Shown here: positions 24,259 to 31,584 of the stretch, in pieces
How the letters are laid out: each line of letters opens with the position of its first letter
Numbering within the stretch: the stretch's first letter is position 1
Assembly: GCF_036227105.1 (NCBI RefSeq)
Contig: NZ_CP109434.1
Span: 7,474,501-7,538,500 of the forward strand
Direction: 5' to 3'
Source of the DNA: Amycolatopsis sp. NBC_01488
GTDB taxonomy: Bacteria > Actinomycetota > Actinomycetes > Mycobacteriales > Pseudonocardiaceae
DNA length: 64,000 nt
The notes under the pieces: model-generated
What the model was told of the DNA's origin: nothing
The model's input: only the letters and a program-made list of their open reading frames with translations
The model's database searches: none
Program-made: the position numbers and the translations under genes

Positions 24259-24344
24259 CTCGCCTCCCGGTGTGGCTGATGTTTCCTAGCCTACCCAGCG
24301 GCCCCGACATTCGGGGTCACGCCGCGATCGCTGGTGCGTCCCGC

Positions 24345-25847
24345 CTAGTCCGAACCGGTGAGCGCCTCCACCAGGTCCTCCGCCGTCGCCGACTCGTCCA
24401 GCAGCTTGCCGACGTGCGCCTTCGTCCCGCGCAGGGGCTCCAGGGTCGGGATCCGCACCAGCGACTCCTTGCCCACGTCGAAGATGACCGAATCCCAGGA
24501 CGCCGCCGCGATCGACGTCGCGTACTTCTCCAGCGCCCGGCCCCGGAAGTAGGCCCGCGTGTCCGACGGCGGCGTCGTCACCGCGGCCAGCACCTCGTCC
24601 TCCGACACCAGGCGCTTCATCGAGCCGCGCGTGACGAGCCGGTTGTACAGGCCCTTCGCCAGCCGCACGTCCGAATACTGCAGGTCGACCAGGCGCAGCC
24701 GCGGCGCGCCCCAGGCCAGGTTGTCCCGCTGGCGGTAGCCCTCCAGCAGGCGCAGCTTCGCCGGCCAGTCCAGCCGGTCCGCGCACTCCTGCGGGTCGCG
24801 CGCCAGCGCGTCCAGGACCTCGCCCCAGACCCGCAGGACCTCCTTCGACGCCTGGTCCGCGCCCGTGCGCTCCAGGTTCTGCGAGGCGATCTCGTGGTAG
24901 GCGAACTGCAGGTCCAGCGCGGTGTACTTCTTCCCGTTCGCCAGCGCCACCTGCGCCTTCAGCGTCGGGTCGTGGCTGATCTGGTGCACCGCGCGCACCG
25001 GCTCGTCCAGCTTCAGGTCGTCGAACCGGATGCCCGACTCGATCAGGTCCAGCACCAGCGCCGTCGTCCCGACCTTGAGGTACGTCGAGTACTCCGACAT
25101 GTTCGCGTCCCCGATGATGACGTGCAGCCGGCGGTACTTGTCCGCGTCCGCGTGCGGCTCGTCGCGGGTGTTGATGATCCCGCGCTTCAGCGTCGTCTCC
25201 AGGCCGACCTCGACCTCGATGTAGTCCGCACGCTGGGAGAGCTGGAACCCGGCTTCCTCGCTCTGCTGGCCGATGCCGACGCGCCCGGAGCCGGTCACCA
25301 CCTGCCGCGACACGAAGAACGGGGTCAGCCCGGCGATGATCGCGGTGAACGGCGTCGACCGCGCGCACAGGTAGTTCTCGTGCGTGCCGTAGCTCGCGCC
25401 CTTGCCGTCGACGTTGTTCTTGTACAGCTGCAGCTGTGGCTGGCCCGGGACGGACGCCGCCTTGAGCGCGGCCTCCTCCATCACCCGCTCGCCCGCCTTG
25501 TCCCAGATGACGGCGTCGCGCGCGTTCGTCACCTCGGGCGCCGAGTACTCCGGGTGCGCGTGGTCGACGTACAGCCGCGCGCCGTTGGTCAGGATGACGT
25601 TGGCCGCGCCGAGGTCCTCGACGTCCGGGTCGTGCCCCGGGCCGCCGGGACCGGTCAGGTCGAACCCGCGCGCGTCGCGCAGCGGGGACTCGACCTCGTA
25701 GTCCCACCGCGCCCGCCGGGCGCGCGGGATGTCGGCCGCCGCCGCGTAGGCCAGCACGACCTGGGTGGAGGTGAGTACCGGGTTCGCCGTCGCGTCGCCC
25801 GGCACGGAGATGCCGTACTCGACTTCGGTTCCCATGATCCGCCGCAT
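24345..25847 (-). CDS. dop: Depupylase/deamidase Dop
   Basis: 500 residues, nearly the same as M. tuberculosis Dop. It shares the carboxylate-amine ligase fold with PafA (INTRDEPHADADKYRRLHVI in both). Asp95 in ARLYVDHAHPEYS matches the proposed nucleophile or activating residue of Dop. The Dop-loop region around residues 40-80 (RARRARWDYEVESPLRDARG) is present and absent from PafA. Because Pup here ends in Glu, deamidation is not required, and removal of Pup from substrates is the likely main role. The ATG has TAGGGT seven bases upstream (25855-25860), a leaderless promoter; a GTG two codons upstream is less likely. Confidence 0.96.
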   Translation of the reverse strand: MRRIMGTEVEYGISVPGDATANPVLTSTQVVLAYAAAADIPRARRARWDYEVESPLRDARGFDLTGPGGPGHDPDVEDLGAANVILTNGARLYVDHAHPEYSAPEVTNARDAVIWDKAGERVMEEAALKAASVPGQPQLQLYKNNVDGKGASYGTHENYLCARSTPFTAIIAGLTPFFVSRQVVTGSGRVGIGQQSEEAGFQLSQRADYIEVEVGLETTLKRGIINTRDEPHADADKYRRLHVIIGDANMSEYSTYLKVGTTALVLDLIESGIRFDDLKLDEPVRAVHQISHDPTLKAQVALANGKKYTALDLQFAYHEIASQNLERTGADQASKEVLRVWGEVLDALARDPQECADRLDWPAKLRLLEGYRQRDNLAWGAPRLRLVDLQYSDVRLAKGLYNRLVTRGSMKRLVSEDEVLAAVTTPPSDTRAYFRGRALEKYATSIAAASWDSVIFDVGKESLVRIPTLEPLRGTKAHVGKLLDESATAEDLVEALTGSD

Positions 25848-25889
25848 GTCCACCACCCTACGGGGTCCTCCTAGTGGAACGATGCACCC

Positions 25890-26409
25890 ATGCCAGGCAG
25901 TGACGAACTCGTTGCGCTCTATGACCAGGGCGGCTCCGTCGTCGGCACGACCACCCGCGGCCGGGTCCGCGCCGGGGCCCGGTGGCACGCCGTCGGCGTC
26001 GTGCTGGTCCGTTCGGGTGACGGGAAGGCCGTCTACGTGCACCTGCGCACCGCGGTGAAGGACGTGTTCCCGTCGACCTGGGACTGCTGGGCGGGGGGCG
26101 TCGTCGCGGCGGGCGAGACCCCGGCCGAGTGCGCCCGCCGGGAGCTGGCCGAAGAGCTCGGCGTCCACGGGGGTGGAACTCGTCCCGCTGTTCACCAAGG
26201 TCTACGACGACGGCCGCAACCGCTGCCACAACTTCGCCTTCGAGGTCCGCTGGGACGGCCCGATCCGCCACCAGGCCGAAGAGATCGTCGAAGGCCGCTG
26301 GATCCCGCTGGAAGACCTCCGGGCCTGGGTCGACGACCCCGCGCCCGAGCTGCCCTTCATCCCCGACGGCCGCGAAGGCGCCCAGGAGTGGTTTCGCCGC
26401 TACGGCTGA
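25890..26409 (+). pseudogene. Nudix hydrolase split by a +1 frameshift in a G-run
   Basis: The first frame (MPGSDELVALYDQGGSVVGT...) contains a perfect Nudix box, GVVAAGE then REL-AEELGV (Gx5Ex7REUxEExGU), ending around residue 92. The C-terminal half (VELVPLFTKVYDDGRNRCHN to EGAQEWFRRYG) continues in the +1 frame. Five Gs at 26169-26173 hold one extra base; removing it restores a continuous protein of about 172 residues. Such enzymes hydrolyse nucleoside diphosphate derivatives, often with isopentenyl-diphosphate-isomerase-like or phosphohydrolase roles. This could be a sequencing error, slippage-based switching or a real null allele. Confidence 0.8.
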
Positions 26410-27011
26410 GCGGTGAGCTTCGCGGTCATGGCGGGTAGCAGCCGCTTCGCCGCGTCCACGGCTCGCGTCTCGGTGCTCGCCGAGACGGTCAGCCCGGAGA
26501 CGAGCTTTCCCTTCGCCAGCAACACCGTGCAGGTCTTGCCTTCGCACCAGGCTCGCTGGCGGTCCACCCCGGCCTGCGCCGGGACGCTCACCGTCTTGCC
26601 CGCGCAGTCCGCCTCCGCGACGACCTCCGCGGCCGACGCGTCCGGGTACGCCGCCACGCGGTGGCGCAGCATCGAACCGCTGGGGTAGCGCCAGCTCGCG
26701 GTCCGGCTGCTCGCCGACGTGACGTCGGCGAGGCACCCCGAAGCCTCGCCCGAACCCTGCTGCACGCCTTCTTCGGCGACGTCGGCATCGGACAGCAGCG
26801 CCCGCTCGGCGAGCAGTCCGAGATCGGGTGCGGCCGGCGTGACCGGGGCGGCCTTCGCCGGGCTCACGGGAGCTTCCGTAGCGACCGGGGCCGAAGACGT
26901 GGGAACCGGATCGTCGTAGTACGTCTCGAGGTTGTTCGGGTCGGGACCGTCGCAGGCCGTGAGACCCGCCAACGCGACCGCGGCCAGGGCGACCACCTGC
27001 CGATGACGCAC
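26400..27011 (-). CDS. Putative secreted lipoprotein
   Basis: 203 residues with a lipoprotein signal peptide (VVALAAVALAGLTACDG; lipobox LTAC, Cys20). A Pro/Ala/Thr-rich linker (residues 35-65) and a globular domain follow. The domain has four further Cys (SGCLADV, ADCAGKT, AWCEGKTCTVLLAKGKLVSG) that probably form two disulfides. The function is not recognised. It resembles small mycobacterial Lpp-type lipoproteins such as LppK near mpa in M. tuberculosis, but orthology is only suggested by position. The start is GTG. Its stop lies 10 bp inside the 3' end of the convergent Nudix gene. Confidence 0.78.
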   Translation of the reverse strand: MRHRQVVALAAVALAGLTACDGPDPNNLETYYDDPVPTSSAPVATEAPVSPAKAAPVTPAAPDLGLLAERALLSDADVAEEGVQQGSGEASGCLADVTSASSRTASWRYPSGSMLRHRVAAYPDASAAEVVAEADCAGKTVSVPAQAGVDRQRAWCEGKTCTVLLAKGKLVSGLTVSASTETRAVDAAKRLLPAMTAKLTAQP

Positions 27012-27063
27012 TTGCTCCGGCCTCCTGTCGTCCGCTGGTGCCTGCGAAGGGTAGTGCAGCCGC

Positions 27064-28005
27064 TCAGTCCCACGCCAAGGAGGACCGGTGTCGCCAGTAC
27101 GCTGCGGGTTCTTCCGCCAGCCCGGCCAGCGCGTCCCGGTCCGCGTCGCCCAGTTCCAGCGTCGTCGCCCGCAGGTTCGCCTCGAGCTGGGCCGGGCTCG
27201 CCGGGCCGAGCACCGCCCGGTCGGCCCAGTCCAGCGCCAGCACCGCCGCGACGGCGACCGCGTCCGGCCCGGTGCCGTGCGCCGCCGCGATGTCGCGGAC
27301 GGTCTTCGGCGCCTCGACCGCGAGCCGGCCGTTGGCCAGGGTTTCCTTGACCAGCACGCGCTTCCCGGCCGCGTGCGCCGCGGCGAGCGCCGGCCCGGCG
27401 GACGGTTCCAAGACGTTCCACGTCGACTGCACCGCCGAGAACACCGGCCGCCCGGCCACTTCCAGCGCGAACGCGCGCTCGATCGCGTCCGCCTGGGCGG
27501 GCCCGGACGTCGAGAACCCGACCGCGACGCCGTTGGCGGCCAGCTCGGCCAGCGCTTCGATCAGCGGCTCGTCGGTGAACAAGGGACTGTCCACAGTGAG
27601 CGAATGCACCTGGTACAGCCCGACCCGATCCCCCAGCAGCGCCAGGGTTTCCGCCCACTGCGCGGCGAACCGCGCCGCCGAGTGCTCCTTCACCTCGTGC
27701 ACGTCGGCGTCGAGCCGCCAGTCCCCCACGTACGCGTAGCCCCACTTGCTCGACACCTCGACGTCGGCGTGCGCACGTTCGGCGAGCCAGCCGGCCAGGA
27801 ACTCCTCCGAGCGCCCGTAGGACCGGGCGACGTCGACGTGCCGCACCCCCGCGGCGTAGGCGTCGTCGAGCACCGCGAAAGTCGCCGCACGCATCGACTC
27901 GACGTCCCGCTCCGGCGGCAGCGCGCCGTCGCGGCCCAGGTTGATGTAGGCGGGGCGGCCCAGCGCGGCGAGGCCGAGCGCGACGCGGTCCACGGGCGCG
28001 CTCAC
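27064..28005 (-). CDS. Aldo/keto reductase
   Basis: A 313-residue (beta/alpha)8 AKR. The catalytic Asp and Tyr are in VRHVDVARSYGRSEEFLAGW, the Lys in VEVSSKWGYAYVG and the His in LYQVHSLTVDSP. The NADPH-binding C-terminal region includes RAVLGPASPAQLEANLRAT. It would reduce an aldehyde or ketone of unknown identity in the cytoplasm. The GTG start overlaps the TGA of the upstream 112-residue gene (GTGA), so the two are coupled and probably share control by the GTATAGGTCGTTATAC operator. Confidence 0.9.
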   Translation of the reverse strand: MSAPVDRVALGLAALGRPAYINLGRDGALPPERDVESMRAATFAVLDDAYAAGVRHVDVARSYGRSEEFLAGWLAERAHADVEVSSKWGYAYVGDWRLDADVHEVKEHSAARFAAQWAETLALLGDRVGLYQVHSLTVDSPLFTDEPLIEALAELAANGVAVGFSTSGPAQADAIERAFALEVAGRPVFSAVQSTWNVLEPSAGPALAAAHAAGKRVLVKETLANGRLAVEAPKTVRDIAAAHGTGPDAVAVAAVLALDWADRAVLGPASPAQLEANLRATTLELGDADRDALAGLAEEPAAYWRHRSSLAWD

Positions 28006-28340
28006 GCCGTCTGCTTGTGGCGGAGGATGGCCAGCCACTGGTCGGCGTTCTGCGCCTGGCGGTGCAGCTTCTCCAGGCGCGCGGCCGGGGCTCGGACGTA
28101 CCCCTTGCCGAACACGGGCGCGATCTGCCGGAGGCTCGCGCCGCCTTCCCGGGCGGCCAGCAGCGCCCAGTCGGACGCGTCGGCGCAGGCAGCGGACGCG
28201 CGGCGCAGCTCACCCAGGATGTCGATGAGCTCCTGGGCGCTCACCTCCCCCGACTGGACGGCGGCCGCCGTCGTCTCCAGCCAGGCCAGGACGTCGGACT
28301 CGGTGATCGGCGCGCGCGGCCGGGCGTGTTCTTCGCTCAC
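28002..28340 (-). CDS. 112-residue helical protein of unknown function, HTH-like
   Basis: A small, mostly helical protein. The N-terminal helices (ITESDVLAWLETTAAAVQSG, AQELIDILGELRRASAACAD) are followed by LAAREGGASLRQIAPVFGKG and VRAPAARLEKLHRQAQNADQ, which resembles a helix-turn-helix or sigma-region-4-like element. The family is not recognised. The start is GTG; TATACT on the minus strand (28354-28349) lies eight bases upstream inside the palindromic operator. It is translationally coupled to the aldo/keto reductase and divergent to an ArsR regulator of the same length. Confidence 0.7.
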   Translation of the reverse strand: MSEEHARPRAPITESDVLAWLETTAAAVQSGEVSAQELIDILGELRRASAACADASDWALLAAREGGASLRQIAPVFGKGYVRAPAARLEKLHRQAQNADQWLAILRHKQTA

Positions 28341-28348
28341 AGCCGGTG

Positions 28349-28376
28349 AGTATAGGTCGTTATACGTCGATATACT
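28349..28376. promoter_or_regulatory. Tandem GTATAGGTCGTTATAC-type operators over divergent promoters (copy 2)
   Basis: An exact 16-bp element at 28350-28365 is followed, ten bases on, by an overlapping variant TTATACGTCGATATAC (28360-28375) matching 13 of 16 positions. TATACT -10 hexamers sit at both ends, at 28371-28376 for the ArsR gene and on the minus strand at 28354-28349 for the 112-residue gene. A bound protein would block both promoters. The 10-bp offset puts two sites on the same DNA face. Confidence 0.8.
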
Positions 28377-28387
28377 CGGCTTCAGCC

Positions 28388-28726
28388 ATGACGACACGCA
28401 CCGAATCCCAGCCGGACGTCGAGCAGCTGCTCGACGTGTTCAAGGCGCTCGCGAACCCCGTGCGGCTGCAGGTGCTGCGGTGGCTGCGGGAGCCCGAGCG
28501 GCACTTCCCGGTGGAGCGGGCCATCGCCGACCCGGTGGCGGTCGGCGTGTGCGTCAGCCACATCCAGGAGAAGCTGGGCCTCGCGCAGTCGACCGTGTCG
28601 GCCTACATGGCGTCGCTGCAGCGGGCCGGCCTGGTGCGCGCGACCCGCGTCGGCAAGTGGACGCACTACAAGCGCGACGAAGCGCGGATCGCGGAGTTCG
28701 TGGCCGCGCTCGGCCACGAACTCTGA
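28388..28726 (+). CDS. ArsR-family winged-helix regulator
   Basis: 112 residues. LLDVFKALANPVRLQVLRWL is the ArsR entry helix pair, HIQEKLGLAQSTVSAYMASL the recognition HTH, and RAGLVRATRVGKWTHYKRDE the wing. One Cys in VGVCVSH before the HTH could sense metal or redox state, but no full metal site is visible. Its promoter carries the tandem operator, so autorepression is likely. It is the only DNA-binding regulator next to any copy of the repeated element, which makes it the best candidate for binding all four (inference). Confidence 0.88.
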   Translation: MTTRTESQPDVEQLLDVFKALANPVRLQVLRWLREPERHFPVERAIADPVAVGVCVSHIQEKLGLAQSTVSAYMASLQRAGLVRATRVGKWTHYKRDEARIAEFVAALGHEL

Positions 28727-28759
28727 TCTCTCCCCTCCCCTGCGGTGGCGAGCAGCCGG

Positions 28760-28787
28760 TTGACTCATATCGTGATTCTGCGATACT
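28760..28787 (+). promoter_or_regulatory. LLM oxidoreductase promoter with embedded dyad operator
   Basis: TTGACT at 28760-28765 and GATACT at 28782-28787 are spaced 16 bp. The dyad TATCG-N8-CGATA (28768-28785) fills the spacer and overlaps the -10 box. The ATG begins seven bases after the -10 box, so the mRNA is probably leaderless and repressible. Confidence 0.75.
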
Positions 28788-28794
28788 TCGATCC

Positions 28795-29688
28795 ATGTAC
28801 ACGCTCGAGGGCATGCGGCTCGGCCGCTACGGGATCTGGACGTTCGACTTCGAGGACCAGCCGGCCGGCCTGATCCGCGACTCCGTGCAGGAGCTGGAAG
28901 AACTCGGCTGGCCCGCCGTGTGGATCCCGGAGAGCGAGGGCCGCGAAGCCCTGACCCACGCCGGGTTCCTGCTGTCGGCCACCGAGCGCCTCACCGTCGT
29001 CAACGGGATCGCGCAGATCTGGTCGCGGGCACCGCAGTGGACCTTCGGCGCAGCCCTGCTGCTGGCCGACGCCTACCCCGACCGCCACCTGCTCGGGCTC
29101 GGCTTCGGAGCCGGGAAGCCCGGCGCCAAGCCGCTTCCGGCGATGAACGACTACCTCGACGCTCTGGACGCCGTCGCGAGGGTCAATCCCGAGCCGCGGG
29201 CGCCGGTCCGGCGCCTGCTCGCCGCGTACGGCCCGAAGATGCTGGCGCTGGCCCGAGACCGGTCGGCGGGCGCGCACACCTACCACGTGACACCCGAGCA
29301 CACCGCCCAGGCGCGGGAAATCCTGGGCGCCGGCCCGTTCCTCGGCGTCGAGCACGCCGTGCTCTTCGAAACCGACCCGGCCCGGGCGCGGGAAATCGCC
29401 CGCACCCACCTGCACACGTACCTCACGTCGAAGTACAACGTCGCCAAGTTCCGGCGGCTCGGCTACAGCGAAGCGGACATCGACGGCGGCCGCGGCAGCA
29501 ACCGGCTCGTCGACGACCTCGTGCTCTGGGGCGACCTGGAGACGATCACCGGCAGGCTGCGCGCCCACCTCGACGCGGGTGCCGACCACGTCGGGATCCA
29601 GGTGATCGGGGTCGAACGGGGTACTTCGGCCATGCCGCACTGGCGCCGGCTGGCCGAAGCGCTGCTACCCGCCGGCGTCGCCGCGTAG
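28795..29688 (+). CDS. LLM-class F420-dependent oxidoreductase
   Basis: A 297-residue luciferase-like TIM-barrel. Typical family features are LGRYGIWTFDFED at the N-terminus, ELEELGWPAVWIPESEGREA, LTVVNGIAQIWSRAPQWTFG, DRHLLGLGFGAGKPG and a C-terminal GADHVGIQVIGVERGTSAMP. Members of this subgroup use coenzyme F420 for hydride transfer; the substrate is unknown. The promoter has an embedded dyad and lies just downstream of the ArsR gene. Its 3' end overlaps the convergent DUF3626 gene by 24 bp. Confidence 0.9.
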   Translation: MYTLEGMRLGRYGIWTFDFEDQPAGLIRDSVQELEELGWPAVWIPESEGREALTHAGFLLSATERLTVVNGIAQIWSRAPQWTFGAALLLADAYPDRHLLGLGFGAGKPGAKPLPAMNDYLDALDAVARVNPEPRAPVRRLLAAYGPKMLALARDRSAGAHTYHVTPEHTAQAREILGAGPFLGVEHAVLFETDPARAREIARTHLHTYLTSKYNVAKFRRLGYSEADIDGGRGSNRLVDDLVLWGDLETITGRLRAHLDAGADHVGIQVIGVERGTSAMPHWRRLAEALLPAGVAA

Positions 29689-30510
29689 GCCGAACCGCGC
29701 GGTGCAGTGCCAGACGCGCTTGAGCACCTGGGGGTCGTGGCGGCCGGCGCGGACGGCGTCGCCGATGACGCGGGCGTCGAGCCAGCCGCCCTCGGCGATC
29801 TCCTTCCCGGCCCGCACGGCGTCTTCACCCCGGAAGCCGGCGTGCTCGGCCAGGATTTCGACCGGCAGCCGGAACCCGTGGTGCCAGAACGTGGGAAACG
29901 GCAGCTCGGCGGCCGCCGCCTCGACGTCGGTGCCGCGGAACGCCGGGTCGAGCACGAGCGCCTCGACGTCGGTCGCGAGCCGGAGCGGGCCGTGGACGTG
30001 GGCTTCGATGTGGTCGTCGAGCTCGTCCCGCACGTCCGCTTCGGCGAGCCGCAGCAACGGCATGTGCTCGAGGGTGCCGAAGTCTTCCGGCTCGGCGGAG
30101 CTGTCCGGGTAGCAGAACGTCGTCCGTGTCAGCACTTCCCGCTTCAGCCGCAGGTGGGACGAGCCGAACCGGACGGAGCCGCCCCCGGGGCGGCGGCGGT
30201 GGTCGAGTGAGCCGTATTTGGGCCGTGCCGACGGCGGGAGGTCGTCGTAGGTGCCGCCGAACATGCGGTGCTCCCAGCGCCAGCGGTCTCCCCCGGCGTG
30301 CGCGGTGAGGCCGCCGTTGCTCGTGCCCGTCTCGAACTGCGAGCGGTAGACGCCGTCCGTGACGAGGTGCCGCAGCAACGGCACCGCCCCGACCAGGCGG
30401 TCCGGGTGGAAGTGGACGGTGACGGCCAGGCCGTCGGGCAGCGGCGGCCCCGCCACGCGGCTCGCGACGTGCTCGATCGCTCCCCGCCACGGCTCGTTCC
30501 CCCAGGTCAT
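29665..30510 (-). CDS. DUF3626 family protein
   Basis: 281 residues. I recognise this as DUF3626 from VYRSQFETGTSNGGLTAHAG, RMFGGTYDDLPPSARPKYG, FGSSHLRLKREVLTRTTFCY and the HVHGPLRLATDVEALVLDP region. The biochemical role is unknown; the R-S-Q-F-E-T-G-T-S-N-G stretch loosely resembles ADP-ribosyltransferase loops, but that is speculation. There is no signal peptide, so it is probably cytoplasmic. The ATG start lies 22 bp from the third copy of the GTATAGGTCGTTATAC element, which it shares with the divergent EamA transporter. Confidence 0.8.
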   Translation of the reverse strand: MTWGNEPWRGAIEHVASRVAGPPLPDGLAVTVHFHPDRLVGAVPLLRHLVTDGVYRSQFETGTSNGGLTAHAGGDRWRWEHRMFGGTYDDLPPSARPKYGSLDHRRRPGGGSVRFGSSHLRLKREVLTRTTFCYPDSSAEPEDFGTLEHMPLLRLAEADVRDELDDHIEAHVHGPLRLATDVEALVLDPAFRGTDVEAAAAELPFPTFWHHGFRLPVEILAEHAGFRGEDAVRAGKEIAEGGWLDARVIGDAVRAGRHDPQVLKRVWHCTARFGLRGDAGG

Positions 30511-30531
30511 GGGGGCATCCTATCCCGGTGG

Positions 30532-30547
30532 GTATAGGTCGTTATAC
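30532..30547 (+). promoter_or_regulatory. GTATAGGTCGTTATAC near-palindrome, copy 3
   Basis: An exact 16-bp copy in the divergent gap between the DUF3626 gene (22 bp to its ATG) and the EamA gene (60 bp to its ATG). On the minus strand the arm supplies a TATACC -10-like box for DUF3626. Confidence 0.78.
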
Positions 30548-30607
30548 GCAGTCAAGAGGTCCGAAAACCGCTGGCTTCGCGGCGGGCGTGCCCGCTTGAC
30601 TGCGCGC

Positions 30608-31533
30608 ATGCGGTTCGGAGCAACGGGGTTCGGCGTCACGGTGCGGTTCGCGCTGCTGGCCGTCGTCTGGGGTGCGAGTTCCTGTTCATCAAGGTGGGGC
30701 TGAACGGGCTCTCCCCCGCTCAGATCGCCCTGGCGCGGGTCGCGCTGGGCGCGCTCGCCCTCGCGGTGGTGCTGGTGCTGCGGCGGCGCCCGCTGCCCCG
30801 GGATCCCGTGCTGTGGGGCCATCTCGCGGTCGTGTCGGTGCTGCTGTGCGTGTTTCCGTTCCTGCTGTTCTCGTGGGCGGAACAGTACATTTCGTCCGGT
30901 CTGGCCAGCATCTTCAACGCGACGACGCCGCTCGTCACGATGCTGCTGGCCGCCGCGGCGCTGCCCGGGGAGCGGTTCACGCCGCCGCGCGTGCTCGGCC
31001 TGTCACTCGGGTTCCTGGGCGTGCTCACGATCGTCGGGGTGTGGCACGGCGTCGACGTCTCGCACCAGCTGACGGCCCAGCTCGCCTGCCTCGGCGCCAC
31101 GACGTGCTACGGCGCGTGTTTCGTCTACCTGCGCCGGTTCGTCTCGCCGCGGGGCGTGGACCCGGTCGTGGTCGCGTTCGGGCAGACGGGCTCGGCGACC
31201 GTCATCCTCGGCCTGCTCGCCCCGGCGATCGCGACGGCGCCGATCCACCTGGACCTCGCGGTGGTGGCGAGCATGGTCGCGCTCGGCGTCTTCGGGACGG
31301 GCCTCGCCTACGTCTGGAACGTCCGCATCATCGCCGCGTGGGGCGCGGCGAACGCGTCGGCGGTCACCTACCTGACGCCGGTCGTCGGGGTGCTGCTCGG
31401 CGTGCTCGTGCTCGGCGAACCGGTCAGCTGGCACCAGCCGGCCGGGGCGCTGCTCGTGGTGCTGGGCATCCTGGCCGCCCACGGACGGCTGAAGGCGCGC
31501 CGCACCACCCAGCCGGACCCGGTCGGCCGCTAG
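30608..31533 (+). pseudogene. EamA/RhaT-type drug/metabolite exporter, frameshifted
   Basis: The first frame (MRFGATGFGVTVRFALLAVV, then WGAS) meets a stop soon after. The rest of a typical ten-helix EamA transporter follows in the other frame, from FLFIKVGLNGLSPAQIALAR to the C-terminus, including both EamA repeats and WNVRIIAAWGAANASAVTYL. One T is missing at 30679-30680 (AGT-TTC expected); restoring it gives about 308 residues. Such proteins export small metabolites across the cytoplasmic membrane. The helices beyond the break are intact, so either a recent mutation or a sequencing error. Copy 3 of the repeated operator lies upstream. Confidence 0.8.
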
Positions 31534-31540
31534 ACACGCC

Positions 31541-31572
31541 GATGGGGCGGCCACCGAAGCGGCCGCCCCATC
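31541..31572. terminator. Bidirectional terminator between EamA and mpa
   Basis: A perfect 12-bp stem GATGGGGCGGCC (31541-31552)/GGCCGCCCCATC (31561-31572) with an 8-nt loop, placed between convergent stops. Confidence 0.85.
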
Positions 31573-31584
31573 GCGCACTCGGAA

